64,000 nt of DNA from Sphingomonas sp. S2M10 (GTDB lineage: Bacteria > Pseudomonadota > Alphaproteobacteria > Sphingomonadales > Sphingomonadaceae). The stretch spans positions 39,782 through 103,781 of the forward strand of contig NZ_JAAILI010000050.1 in assembly GCF_012650175.1 (NCBI RefSeq), given 5' to 3'. Of the stretch, positions 17,885-27,024 are shown one piece after another. The translations under genes were made by a program, and so were the position numbers. The stretch's first letter is position 1. Each line of letters begins with the position of its first letter. Under the pieces are notes generated by a model. That model did not search any database and had not been told where the DNA came from. It was given only the letters and a program-made list of their open reading frames with translations.

Positions 17885-18820
17885 TCAGCCGAGATACCGC
17901 CAGTCTGTTGCCGCCGCCTTGAGACCATCCAGCACGGAGCGAACCCGCAAGGGGGTATGGCGCCGCTCCAGCCGAACGGCGTGGATCGGCGTCTCCGGAA
18001 CGCGCCACGCGCGCAGAAGCTCGACCACCCGCCCGTCGCGCAACGGCCCCAGGCCGACCCAGGCCGGTAGCCAGGCGAGCCCGAGGCCCTGGCGCATCAT
18101 TGACCAGATCGCGCCCAGATCCTCCACCACGACGCGCGGGCGCGGCAGGTGTCGAACCACGTCGCCGCGATCCGGATCGGCGAATTGCCACGCCATCACC
18201 CGCCCCGAGCCGGGATCGCGAAAGCCGATCTGGTGGTGCGCGTCGAGATCGGCCGGCGATTGCGGCGTGCCCATGATCTCCACATAGCGCGGCGTCGCGC
18301 ACAGCACCCAGGGGAAGCTGCCCAGCGGCGTCGAAACGACATTGGCATAGCCGGCAAGCGCGCCGAACCGGATGGCGATGTCGATCCCCTCGGCCGCGAG
18401 ATCGAGCGTGCCGTCATCGATCTTGAGTTCGAGCTCGATGTCCGCATTCGCGCGAAGGATGGCGGGCACCTGCCGCGCCAGCCTGGCGCGAAGGAAGGGC
18501 GCCGGCGCGCTCAGCCGGATGCGCCCGCCCGACCCGCTGGCCCGCGCATGGTCGAGAATGGCCTCCAGCCTTTCCGCCTCACGAAGCAGGTCGCGCGTTC
18601 CGTCCAGCAGCCGTTCACCCTCGGGCGTCAGCGAGATTGCATGCGTGGTGCGATGGAGCAGGCGCACGCCGTTCGCCTTCTCGAAGCGCGCGACGGCCTT
18701 GGACACTGCCGAGGTCGTCGTCCCCGCACGCCGCGCCGCCTCCGCGAACGATCCGGCATCCACCACCCGCGCGAAATGCAGCAGGTTCAACAGACGCTGA
18801 ACATTGGCTGGTGTGGACAT
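17885..18820 (-). CDS. LysR family transcriptional regulator
   Basis: 311 aa. N-terminal HTH: FAEAARRAGTTTSAVSKAVARF with LLHRTTHAISLTPEGERLL. The effector domain follows (GGRIRLSAPAPFLRARLARQ, EGIDIAIRFGALAGYANVV, RQGLGLAWLPAWV). Divergent from the DUF1330-like gene at 18911 (90 bp between the starts), a likely target; it ends 52 bp before the MarR start. Confidence 0.92.
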   Translation of the reverse strand: MSTPANVQRLLNLLHFARVVDAGSFAEAARRAGTTTSAVSKAVARFEKANGVRLLHRTTHAISLTPEGERLLDGTRDLLREAERLEAILDHARASGSGGRIRLSAPAPFLRARLARQVPAILRANADIELELKIDDGTLDLAAEGIDIAIRFGALAGYANVVSTPLGSFPWVLCATPRYVEIMGTPQSPADLDAHHQIGFRDPGSGRVMAWQFADPDRGDVVRHLPRPRVVVEDLGAIWSMMRQGLGLAWLPAWVGLGPLRDGRVVELLRAWRVPETPIHAVRLERRHTPLRVRSVLDGLKAAATDWRYLG

Positions 18821-18910
18821 GATGGCAACTCAATCCTGCTCCCAGCATCTCTACACGCGCCGTTCGCAGATCGCGATACTTGTCGCATCGAAATGTGGAG
18901 GTGCACTGGA

Positions 18911-19324
18911 ATGCAAGCAAACGAGCTCGACGACGTGGCGTTGGACGCGGCCGCGCAGGCTATTGGCCAAGGTCCCGTGGTAATGGTGAATCTCGTGCGA
19001 TTCCGCGAAACTCCCGCTTATCCGGACGGATTTGCCGAGGAAAAGCCGGATTCGCGCAGCGGCTATTACGAAGGATATGTCGGCGGCTTCTACGCAGCGT
19101 GCGAAGCCGCCGGCGTGACGCCGCAGCTGCTTTATGCGGGCCAGCGGGTCCACAGCCTGCTGGCCGGACCGGACGATCATTGGGACGACATCGTCATCGT
19201 CCGCTACGACAGTTTCGCCGACCTCCGCGCGGTCCTCGACAGCGAGGTGTACGCCCGCCGGGCCAAGCCGCATCGCTTCGCGGCAATCGCCGACTGGCGC
19301 TTCATAGCGACACGGGCACGTTGA
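18911..19324 (+). CDS. DUF1330-like protein
   Basis: 137 aa from ATG 18911 (GGAGG ten bases upstream). It has an ABM/ferredoxin-like alpha-beta pattern: GPVVMVNLVRFRE near 24, GYYEGYVGGFYAACEAAGVT, then WDDIVIVRYDSFADLRAVLD and AIADWRFIAT. This matches small dimeric DUF1330-type proteins, whose function is not settled. The divergent LysR gene probably regulates it. Confidence 0.7.
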   Translation: MQANELDDVALDAAAQAIGQGPVVMVNLVRFRETPAYPDGFAEEKPDSRSGYYEGYVGGFYAACEAAGVTPQLLYAGQRVHSLLAGPDDHWDDIVIVRYDSFADLRAVLDSEVYARRAKPHRFAAIADWRFIATRAR

Positions 19325-19538
19325 TGCGACTGCATGGACATGGAGGCAACGGAAACATGACAGGCGGCCATGCCCGGAAGATCGGTGCAGTACGCCGCTG
19401 GGTGCTGATTTGAACGGGATGGTGCCCCACAGGGGGCGGGGAAACTAAGCACTCAGATCCCTGGAAAATTTCGATCAGTCGCCGGTGATAGAGATGGACG
19501 AGGTCATAATCACGCTGTTTTGAAACTCCAGCCGGCGC

Positions 19539-19850
19539 TCAATCCCTCGCGTCGCGCAGCGCTTCCAACTCAGCCAGTTTGACGGCATCGTCAGCTGCCA
19601 GGGCCTCTTCAAGATACAAGCTGTGGGCGAGGTTGCGCACCACCTCCTGCGCTTCGCCACTGTATCCCTCCGCTATAATCGGAAACGCATCCACCAGCTC
19701 GCGAAGAAATCCTTTGTCCATCTCTTCGAGATGGCTGGCGAGAGATTCAGTCATCTTCACGGCAGTGTCGAGATTGAGTTCCTCCTCGTCGGTCAGCGTC
19801 AGGAATACATAATACTCCGCGATCAAGCTCGCGATCTGCATAGCAATCAT
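19539..19850 (-). CDS. Putative immunity protein of toxin-immunity pair
   Basis: 103 aa, acidic, mostly helical by appearance (MIAMQIASLIAEYYVFLTLT, DEEELNLDTAVKMTESLASH, ELEALRDARD). I recognise no family. The start ATG 19850 overlaps the stop of the upstream toxin-like gene as ATGA, the usual layout of polymorphic-toxin immunity genes. Base composition is lower in GC than the flanking genes, suggesting acquisition with its partner. The role is inferred from position only. Confidence 0.6.
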   Translation of the reverse strand: MIAMQIASLIAEYYVFLTLTDEEELNLDTAVKMTESLASHLEEMDKGFLRELVDAFPIIAEGYSGEAQEVVRNLAHSLYLEEALAADDAVKLAELEALRDARD

Positions 19851-20425
19851 GGCCTGACTACCCTCACATGAATATTGGTGACTTTCATCTTTTTGAACAA
19901 CTTCAGCGCCTTGGCTTTCTGAGCAGGCGTAGGAACCTCCCACGTACCGATCAGGCGATGTTCTGCCAGCTCCTCCGATTGTCGCAAGAGCTGGGCTCGG
20001 GCGTGGGGAGCATCGACCACCTTCCATTTCCGGTCGATCATGTAATCGCCCTGAATGCCGTCGAACTTGACTGGCCGCTTCGAACCATCCGCCATCGTTC
20101 GCATCAACGTCGGTGCCCAACCGGGCTGGGCACCCGTCGCAGCGTCGTTGTAAGCCCTCCAGGGCTTTTGCGACTTGGTCGTCTCCTTTACCCAACCGAT
20201 CTGCGGCGGATCAAAGGTCGTGCGCGGCCTCGCCATGCGAAGTCGGCGCAATGTGGCCGCCTTCGAGAGCGCCGCCCCCGGTGCCGCCGCCAGCGCAACG
20301 TTCCCGGCGACTGTCCCCGTGACACGACCGATATCCCGAGCGGACGCGTTGGCTACGGCGCTTGCCGCACGCGAAGCCTGGATACGGGCGGGCGTATCCT
20401 CGGCAGCGATCGCAGCATCGATCAT
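19847..20425 (-). CDS. Orphan polymorphic-toxin C-terminal module, REase-fold type
   Basis: 192 aa from ATG 20425, the only ATG near the frame's upstream stop (TAG just 42 bases earlier). Residues ~1-65 are Ala-rich and resemble the pre-toxin stretch of larger effectors. Residues ~70-192 resemble the restriction-endonuclease-fold toxin family (Tox-REase-5 type, by memory): PVKFDGIQGDYMIDRKWKVV at 118-137 supplies D122, D127 and D-x-K (D131/K133), then LLRQSEELAEH and TWEVPTPAQKAKALKLFKK. It would cut nucleic acid. There is no secretion or targeting domain and no signal peptide, so it is either a displaced toxin cassette or the truncated end of a lost effector. Coupled to the immunity gene. 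Confidence 0.6.
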   Translation of the reverse strand: MIDAAIAAEDTPARIQASRAASAVANASARDIGRVTGTVAGNVALAAAPGAALSKAATLRRLRMARPRTTFDPPQIGWVKETTKSQKPWRAYNDAATGAQPGWAPTLMRTMADGSKRPVKFDGIQGDYMIDRKWKVVDAPHARAQLLRQSEELAEHRLIGTWEVPTPAQKAKALKLFKKMKVTNIHVRVVRP

Positions 20426-20571
20426 ACCTGCGATAGCGCGACCGGCCGTGCCGCCCCGCCCTATCGGGGCCTAAAGAACATATAGGGAACATTCAGGAAA
20501 AGTCAAGCCTGAGGCATGACAAGCCCGCGCGCTGGTGCCGCCCGTGTTTTCTATGAGGTGGGATTTCACGA

Positions 20572-20647
20572 TGGTGCCGCTTACAGGACTCGAACCTGTG
20601 ACCCCCGCATTACGAATGCGATGCTCTACCAGCTGAGCTAAAGCGGC
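20572..20647 (-). tRNA. tRNA-Thr (anticodon CGT)
   Basis: On the minus strand the 76-base sequence folds as a full cloverleaf: acceptor GCCGCTT/AAGCGGC, D stem GCTC/GAGC, anticodon stem TCGCA/TGCGG with loop TTCGTAA, T arm ACAGG-TTCGAGT-CCTGT, and an encoded CCA end (20572-20574). The CGT anticodon reads ACG, threonine. Confidence 0.96.
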
Positions 20648-20859
20648 GCCCGGTGCCGGGCGCTGGCGTGCCCGGAGGAAGGCGCGCTTACCAGCCGTTC
20701 CCGGCGCATGCAAGCGCCTCCTTTCCCCAGCGCCAATTTTCTCGCCTCCGGAGATTCCCTCGGCTTTTCCGGTGCGGCTTTTTACGCGGCATTTACCATG
20801 GACGCTGCACAAGGCCCCGGATCAGCGTTTCGGGCCCTTGCCCGCAGTGGAGCATCCGC

Positions 20860-22131
20860 ATGAACATGGCTCGCGGCATCAATCGTCCGGCAGAACCCGA
20901 GCCCGCGCCCACGCCCGACGAGGCGATCGACGAACGCCCGGTCGCGATCGGCGGCGACGAACGCCGCATGCAGGTGCGCGCCTATAACCACTGGGTGTCG
21001 CTGCTGCGCGGCCGCGCCTTCCCCGCGATCCACGACCTCGATCCCGAGAACATCGCCGATTTCGGCCCGAACAGCGTGCTGCTCGATTTCACCGCGGGGA
21101 TCGAAAATCCCGCCATCCGCTATCTCGGCGCCGCGCTGCGCGAAGAATGCGGCATCGACGGCCCGATCGCACAGGTTGGCGAAGTGCCGAGCCGCTCGCT
21201 GCTCTCGCGCCTGACCGACCATTATCTCCAGATCATCGCCAACCGCGCGCCGATCGGGTTCGAGGCCGAGTTCGTCGGCCAACGCGGGCACCAGATGTTC
21301 TACCGCGGCATCCTGATGCCGTTTGCCTCCGATGCAGAAACGATCGGCTTCATCTACGGCGTGATCAACTGGAAGGAAGTGGTCGACGCCGATACCCAGG
21401 CGCGGCTGGATGCCGAGATCGAGGCTTCGCGCCGTGCGGTCCCCCATCCAGCCCCGACCCAGTCCGTTTGGGCCGACGGACCCAGCGCCGGCTTCGATCC
21501 GCCCGCTACGGCAGCCGGAATGGCGCATAGCGAGGTCGCCTCGCCGCTCGCCGACCAGTTGATGCTCGCGCGCGAATCGGCCGCAGCGGTCCGCGCATCA
21601 GAGCTGCGGGGCCGCGTTGCCCTGTATCGCGCGCTGGATCGCGCCTATGGCTTTGCGCTGGCCGCGGAGAAGGAAGCGGACGGCTATGCCCTGTTGCTGG
21701 CCGAGGCCGGGATCGCGGCGCAGGCCCGCGCACCGATGACGCCGGTGGTCAAGCTTGTCTTCGGGCCGGACTATGACAAGACCCGCCTCGCCGAATACGC
21801 CGCCGTGCTGACCCATGCCAGGCGGCTGGCGATCCCCGCGGGCGGGCTGGATGCCTTTCTGGAAATCACGCCCGGGGGCGTGAAAGGTGTGGTGCACGCC
21901 GAGCGCGAACTGCGCGCTTCGCTGGTCGGGGAGCGCCGCCCCGCCGCGCTGGCGCGCGCCGCCGAGGCACTGCGCGCGCGCCCGCCGCTGGCGCGGGTTG
22001 CGATCCCGGCGGGCGAGTCGGAGTTTGTGCTGCTGCTTGCGCGCGCGGGCGAGCACGGCCTGGAGATCATCGCCAAGCTGGAAGACGATGCGCAGCTGAC
22101 GGATCGGGCGGTACGCCGCGCGGCGGCCTGA
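20860..22131 (+). CDS. PAS domain-containing protein
   Basis: 423 aa from ATG 20860 (GGAG eight bases upstream); the frame extends upstream but only as low-complexity sequence. Residues ~35-190 form a PAS-like segment seen in sphingomonad proteins: RRMQVRAYNHWVSLLRGRAF, IADFGPNSVLLDF, YLQIIANRAPIGFEAEFVGQ, FYRGILMPFASDAETIGFIY. The rest is Ala/Arg-rich and helical, with no kinase or GGDEF domain, so the output is unknown. It precedes the glutamate dehydrogenase gene by 89 bp on the same strand and may be cotranscribed or regulate that enzyme. Confidence 0.75.
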   Translation: MNMARGINRPAEPEPAPTPDEAIDERPVAIGGDERRMQVRAYNHWVSLLRGRAFPAIHDLDPENIADFGPNSVLLDFTAGIENPAIRYLGAALREECGIDGPIAQVGEVPSRSLLSRLTDHYLQIIANRAPIGFEAEFVGQRGHQMFYRGILMPFASDAETIGFIYGVINWKEVVDADTQARLDAEIEASRRAVPHPAPTQSVWADGPSAGFDPPATAAGMAHSEVASPLADQLMLARESAAAVRASELRGRVALYRALDRAYGFALAAEKEADGYALLLAEAGIAAQARAPMTPVVKLVFGPDYDKTRLAEYAAVLTHARRLAIPAGGLDAFLEITPGGVKGVVHAERELRASLVGERRPAALARAAEALRARPPLARVAIPAGESEFVLLLARAGEHGLEIIAKLEDDAQLTDRAVRRAAA

Positions 22132-22220
22132 GTCCCGCCGCGGCGGAGGGCGCTTCTGCGCCTTTCCTACCGGATTTTCCAGACTTGAGGTGCCCTGTTC
22201 CCGGGAGCATAGCCGCATCC

Positions 22221-25200
22221 ATGAAGAACCTAGAAAAAAAGATCATGCAGGCCTTTGAGGATCGGATCTTCGAAGGCGCCCTGCCCGGAGAGCTGGAAGG
22301 ACTGGACGAGGCCGAGCGCACGGAAGTGGCGCGGTTCGTCGCGGAAACGGCGGCGGAACGCCCGCCCCGGACCGTGCGGCTCAATCTCGAAACCTATCAG
22401 GACGATGCCAGCCGCAAGATGCGGCTGGCCGTGATCAACGACGACATGCCGTTCCTGGTCGATTCGATCGCGGCGGCGATCGCGGCGTTCGATCTGAGCA
22501 TCTTCCGCATCATCCACCCGATCCTGCCGGTCGAGCGCGACACCGCCGGCCTGGTGACCGACATCGGCGAGAAGGCGAAGGACGCGTCGCCCGAGTCGAT
22601 GATCTACATCGAGATGGAACGCGCCGACGCCCGCACCCGCCGCACACTGACCGGCGAGATCGAGCGCGTGCTGGAGCATGTCCGCGACGTCGTGTCCGAC
22701 TGGCGCCCGCTGCAGCAAGCGCTGTCGATCGACGGCGCCCGCGTCCCCTCGCGCGAAGGCGAGGCGCTGCTGCGCTGGTTCGCCGACGATGCGATGACGC
22801 TGCTCGGCCACGAAAAATGGTCGGTCGGCGGCGAGAACAGCGACCAGATCGGCCTCGCCCGCTATACCCATGAGGTGCCACTGCTGGCGGACACGTCGCG
22901 CAAGCTTGCCGTCGACTATTTCGAGATGGGCGGCGAAATCCCGCTGCTGCTCAAGTCCAACGCCACCTCCACCGTCCATCGCCGCGTGCCGCTCGACATC
23001 GTGGTGACGCCGCTGATGACGGGACAGGACGTTACCGGCCTGTCGATCCATTACGGCCTGTGGACCAGCCAGGCGCTCAACACGCCCCCGGCGATGGTGC
23101 CGATGCTGCGCGGCCGGCTGGAGATGCTGGAATCGAAGTTCGGCTTCGATCCCGCCGGCCATACCGGCAAGGCGATGACCCACGCGCTCACCGGCCTGCC
23201 GCACGACCTGACCACCGCCTTCGACCTCGAGGCGCTGGAGAGCCTGGTGCTCACCGCCATGTCGGTCGCCGATCGCCCGCGTTCGAAGCTGGTGCTGGTG
23301 CGCAGCACGCTCGGCCGCCACCTGTTCGCCTTTGTCTGGCTGCCGCGCGAGCAGGTCGCCGCGGGCCACCGCGAGACGATCGGCAACATGCTGACCGAGG
23401 CCGCCCATGCGAAGATGATCAACTGGTCGATCGCGCTGGAAGACGGTGTGCTCGCGCAGCTGCGCTACACGCTGGACCTGCGCGGCGACACGACGATGCC
23501 GGACGAGGCCGAGCTCGACGCGCGCATCGCCCGCATGGTGCGCGGCTGGGCACCGGCCGTGGAGGCCTGCCTCAACGATCTCGCCGGCAGCGGCGCGGCG
23601 CGGCTGTCGCTGCGGCTCGCCAACGCCTTCCCCGACGTCTACCGCCTCACCCACACGCCCGAGGAAGCCGCGCAGGACATGGTGCGGATCGGCGGGCTGG
23701 AGGACGAGCATGCCCGGTCGGTGCGGATCGTGGCGCTGCGTGACGAGCCGGGCAAGTACCGGATCAAGCTCTATCGCCTGGGCGGCGCGCTCGCCCTTTC
23801 CGATGCGGTGCCCGCGTTCGAGAATTTCGGCTTCCGCGTGATCGAGGAAGTGCCGACCGAGCTGACCAACGGCGCGTTCATCCACGACTTCAAGGTGGAG
23901 CCGGCAACGCGCGGCGACATGCTGGATCGCGATCCGGCGATCGTCGAGGCCGCCATCGCCGCCGTGCTGGAAGGCCGGGCCGAGAACGACCTGTTCAACC
24001 GGCTGATCGTCGAGGCGGGGCTCACCCCCGAGGCGGTGGTGCTGCTGCGCGCCTGGTTTCGCTATCTGCGCCAGACCGGCATGCTGTACGGCATGGCCAC
24101 GGTGGTCGACGCGCTGCGCCGTGCGCCGCTGGTCGCGCTGGCGCTGGTCGAGCGGTTCGAGGCGGCGCACAATCCCGCACGCCGCGACGATCCCGAAGCC
24201 GTCGATCTTGCCGAAAAGACGATCGATGCCGGCCTTGCCCAAGTCAATGCGATCGATGACGACCGCATCCTGCGGCTGTTCAAGGGCGTGGTGCTGGCGA
24301 CGCTGCGCACCAACGCCTATGCGCCGGCGGGCGCGGAGGCGCTGGCGTTCAAGCTCGATTCCGCCAAGGTGCCGGGCCTGCCCGCGCCGCTCCCCTGGCG
24401 CGAGATCTGGGTCTACAGCCCGCGCGTCGAGGGCATCCATCTGCGCGCCGGCCCGGTCGCCCGCGGCGGCCTGCGCTGGTCCGATCGCCGCGACGATTTC
24501 CGCACCGAGATCCTGGGCCTGATGAAGGCGCAGCGCGTGAAGAACGCGGTGATCGTGCCGACCGGCGCCAAGGGCGGCTTCTATCCCAAGCAGCTCCCCT
24601 CCCCCGCGATCGATCGCGACGCGTGGCTGGCCGAGGGTACCGAGAGCTACCGCATCTTCATCCGCGCGCTGCTGTCGATCACCGACAACATCGTCTCGGG
24701 CGAGGTCGTCCACCCGCAGGGCGTGACGGTGCACGACGGCGAGGATCCCTATTTCGTCGTCGCCGCCGACAAGGGCACCGCGACCTTCTCCGACGTGGCC
24801 AATGCGCTGGCCATCGAGCGCGACTTCTGGCTGGGCGACGCCTTCGCCTCCGGGGGCAGCGTCGGCTACGACCACAAGGCGATGGGCATCACCGCCAAGG
24901 GCGCCTGGGTCTCGGTCCGCCGCCACTTCCTGGAGATGGGCACCGATATTCAGACCGAGCCGGTCACCGTGGCGGGCGTGGGCGACATGTCGGGCGACGT
25001 GTTCGGCAACGGCATGCTCTTGTCCAAGGCGATCAAGCTGGTCGCCGCGTTCGACCATCGCCACATCTTCCTCGATCCCAATCCGGATCCGGCGAAGAGC
25101 TGGGAAGAGCGCGCGCGCATGTTTGCGCTGCCGCGCTCAAGCTGGGCGGATTACAACCCCGACCTCATCTCCGAAGGCGGCGGCGTGTTCCCGCGCACCG

Positions 25201-26843
25201 AAAAGTCGATCCCGCTCAGCCCGCAGATCAAGGCGCTGCTCGACCTCGATGTCGACAGCATCGATCCCAATGGCCTGATGATCGCGATCCTCAAGGCGCG
25301 CGTCGGGCTGCTGTGGTTCGGCGGCATCGGCACCTATCTGAAGGCGGCGAGCGAGAGCAACGGCGAGGTGGGCGATCCCGCCAACGACCGGATCCGCATC
25401 AATGCCGAGCAGGTGCGTGCGCAGGTGGTCGGCGAAGGTGCCAATCTCGGCGTGACGCAGGCGGCGCGCATCGCGTTCGCGCGCAACGGCGGCCGCCTCA
25501 ACACCGACTTCATCGACAATTCGGCCGGCGTCGACTGCTCGGACAACGAGGTCAACATCAAGATCGCGCTCAACCGCGAGATGATCGAGGGCCGACTCGG
25601 ATTCGAGGATCGCAACACGCTGCTCGCCTCGATGACCGACGACGTCGCGCATCTGGTGCTGGAGGACAATCGCCTCCAGACGCTGGCGCTCTCCTTCATG
25701 GAGAATGACGGCGCGCTCGACCTGCCCAGCTATGTGCGGGTGATCGAGATCCTGGAAGCGAGCGGCCGGCTCGACCGCAATGTCGAGGGCCTCGGCGCCA
25801 ACGAGGACCTGCTGCGCCGCGCCCAGGAAGGCCGCGGGCTCACCCGGCCCGAGCTGGCGGTGCTGCTCGCATCGGCCAAGCTGGCGCTGCAGGATGCGAT
25901 CGAACAGGGCGATCTGGGCCATGACCCCGCGCTGGTCCAGGACCTCCACGCCGCCTTCCCCAGGGCGATGCAGGAGCGCTTCGGCCAGGCGATCGACGAA
26001 CATCGCCTCCGCAGCGAAATCGTCGCGACCAAGCTGGCCAATCGCGTGGTCAACCGCCTCGGCGTGCTCCACCCGTTCGAGCTGGCCGAGGAAGAAGGCG
26101 CGTCGATGCGCGACATCGCCGCGATGTTCGTCGTCGCCGAACAGCTGCTCGGCCTGCCGGCCTTGTGGGAAGCGGTGGAAACCGCCGAGATCGGGGAAGG
26201 CGCACGCATCGCGCTGCTCGACGAGCTGGCGGTGGCGGTGCGCGGCCAGATCGCCGATCTGCTGCGCATCACCCGTCCGGGCGCCAGCCCCGCCGAGGTG
26301 ATCGCGCGGCTGAAGCCGGGTGTCGATGCGCTGGACCGCGAGGCCAAGGGCATGATGCTGAGCGAAGTACGCGCCCAGGCCGATCGCATCTGCGGCAAGC
26401 TTACCACCGCCGGCGCGCCGCGTGAGCTGGTGGACCGCGTTGTCCGCGTGTTCGAGCTCGATGGCTGTATCGGCCTTGCCGATCTCGGCCAGCGGCACGG
26501 CATCGACGAGCTGGTGCTCACCCGCGCCTTTACCGCGCTCGGCCAGGCCCTCGGGCTCGACTGGGCGCAGGCCACGGCGGCGCGGATCACCACCGGCGAC
26601 GTGTGGGAACGCCTGCTGATCGCCGGCCTTGCCCGCGACTTCCAGCAGCTGCGGCTCGACTTCCTCGCCCGGGTGGACGGCGAAGATCCGCAAGCCACGG
26701 TCGATGCATGGCTGGCCGAACACCGCGCCCGGGTGGACCAGTTCCGCGCGCTGGTGCAGCGCGCCCGGCAGTCGGCAGTGCCGAACGCGGCGATGCTCGC
26801 CCAGATCGCGGGCCAGGCCCGCGTGCTGCTCGGGCGGGAGTAA
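22221..26843 (+). CDS. gdhB: NAD-specific glutamate dehydrogenase, large (GDH-180) type
   Basis: 1540 aa from ATG 22221, close to the ~1550-1650 aa of the family. The N-terminal ~700 residues are the regulatory region with ACT-like segments (MPFLVDSIAAAIAAFDLSIF). The catalytic core follows: VEGIHLRAGPVARGGLRWSD near 743 and KNAVIVPTGAKGGFYPKQL near 775 (catalytic Lys). The nucleotide-binding part contains VVGEGANLGVTQAARIAFA near 1070 and LNTDFIDNSAGVDCSDNEVN. It converts glutamate to 2-oxoglutarate and ammonia with NAD+, usually for glutamate catabolism. A strong hairpin follows the stop. Confidence 0.95.
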   Translation: MKNLEKKIMQAFEDRIFEGALPGELEGLDEAERTEVARFVAETAAERPPRTVRLNLETYQDDASRKMRLAVINDDMPFLVDSIAAAIAAFDLSIFRIIHPILPVERDTAGLVTDIGEKAKDASPESMIYIEMERADARTRRTLTGEIERVLEHVRDVVSDWRPLQQALSIDGARVPSREGEALLRWFADDAMTLLGHEKWSVGGENSDQIGLARYTHEVPLLADTSRKLAVDYFEMGGEIPLLLKSNATSTVHRRVPLDIVVTPLMTGQDVTGLSIHYGLWTSQALNTPPAMVPMLRGRLEMLESKFGFDPAGHTGKAMTHALTGLPHDLTTAFDLEALESLVLTAMSVADRPRSKLVLVRSTLGRHLFAFVWLPREQVAAGHRETIGNMLTEAAHAKMINWSIALEDGVLAQLRYTLDLRGDTTMPDEAELDARIARMVRGWAPAVEACLNDLAGSGAARLSLRLANAFPDVYRLTHTPEEAAQDMVRIGGLEDEHARSVRIVALRDEPGKYRIKLYRLGGALALSDAVPAFENFGFRVIEEVPTELTNGAFIHDFKVEPATRGDMLDRDPAIVEAAIAAVLEGRAENDLFNRLIVEAGLTPEAVVLLRAWFRYLRQTGMLYGMATVVDALRRAPLVALALVERFEAAHNPARRDDPEAVDLAEKTIDAGLAQVNAIDDDRILRLFKGVVLATLRTNAYAPAGAEALAFKLDSAKVPGLPAPLPWREIWVYSPRVEGIHLRAGPVARGGLRWSDRRDDFRTEILGLMKAQRVKNAVIVPTGAKGGFYPKQLPSPAIDRDAWLAEGTESYRIFIRALLSITDNIVSGEVVHPQGVTVHDGEDPYFVVAADKGTATFSDVANALAIERDFWLGDAFASGGSVGYDHKAMGITAKGAWVSVRRHFLEMGTDIQTEPVTVAGVGDMSGDVFGNGMLLSKAIKLVAAFDHRHIFLDPNPDPAKSWEERARMFALPRSSWADYNPDLISEGGGVFPRTEKSIPLSPQIKALLDLDVDSIDPNGLMIAILKARVGLLWFGGIGTYLKAASESNGEVGDPANDRIRINAEQVRAQVVGEGANLGVTQAARIAFARNGGRLNTDFIDNSAGVDCSDNEVNIKIALNREMIEGRLGFEDRNTLLASMTDDVAHLVLEDNRLQTLALSFMENDGALDLPSYVRVIEILEASGRLDRNVEGLGANEDLLRRAQEGRGLTRPELAVLLASAKLALQDAIEQGDLGHDPALVQDLHAAFPRAMQERFGQAIDEHRLRSEIVATKLANRVVNRLGVLHPFELAEEEGASMRDIAAMFVVAEQLLGLPALWEAVETAEIGEGARIALLDELAVAVRGQIADLLRITRPGASPAEVIARLKPGVDALDREAKGMMLSEVRAQADRICGKLTTAGAPRELVDRVVRVFELDGCIGLADLGQRHGIDELVLTRAFTALGQALGLDWAQATAARITTGDVWERLLIAGLARDFQQLRLDFLARVDGEDPQATVDAWLAEHRARVDQFRALVQRARQSAVPNAAMLAQIAGQARVLLGRE

Positions 26844-26861
26844 ACCTACCGGCCTCAAGTC

Positions 26862-26883
26862 CCCCTCCCGCTTGCGGGAGGGG
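26862..26883. terminator. GC-rich hairpin downstream of glutamate dehydrogenase
   Basis: CCCCTCCCGC (26862-26871) pairs perfectly with GCGGGAGGGG (26874-26883) around a TT loop. It lies 18 bases after the gdh stop, before the convergent NUDIX gene. It lacks a T tract, so it may act as an mRNA-stabilising hairpin or bidirectional terminator. It also resembles the repetitive palindromes found elsewhere in the window. Confidence 0.55.
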
Positions 26884-26990
26884 TCAGGGGAGGGCGTGTA
26901 AAGGTGGCAGGCGATTCGCTCAAAAGGAGCGGAAGCGACGCAGCGCTTCTTCAGGCGAAGGACACGCTCCCAGCACACCCCCTCCCCCTA

Positions 26991-27011
26991 CCCCTCCCGC
27001 AAGCGGAGGGG
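26991..27011. repeat. Second copy of CCCCTCCCGC palindrome
   Basis: CCCCTCCCGC (26991-27000), AA, then GCGGAGGGG (27003-27011): a near copy of the hairpin at 26862, in the same convergent gap and 14 bases past the NUDIX stop. The two copies and the CCCCTCCC runs between them suggest a REP-like element. Confidence 0.6.
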
Positions 27012-27024
27012 AGAATGGAAGGCG

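Noticed and set aside
19391..19440. tRNA-like element (TTTGAAC and TGGTGCC strings)
   Set aside because: The pieces are not in cloverleaf order and no acceptor or anticodon stem forms.
22230..25064. Minus-strand 944-codon frame inside glutamate dehydrogenase
   Set aside because: Antisense of a well-conserved gene; no recognisable domain.
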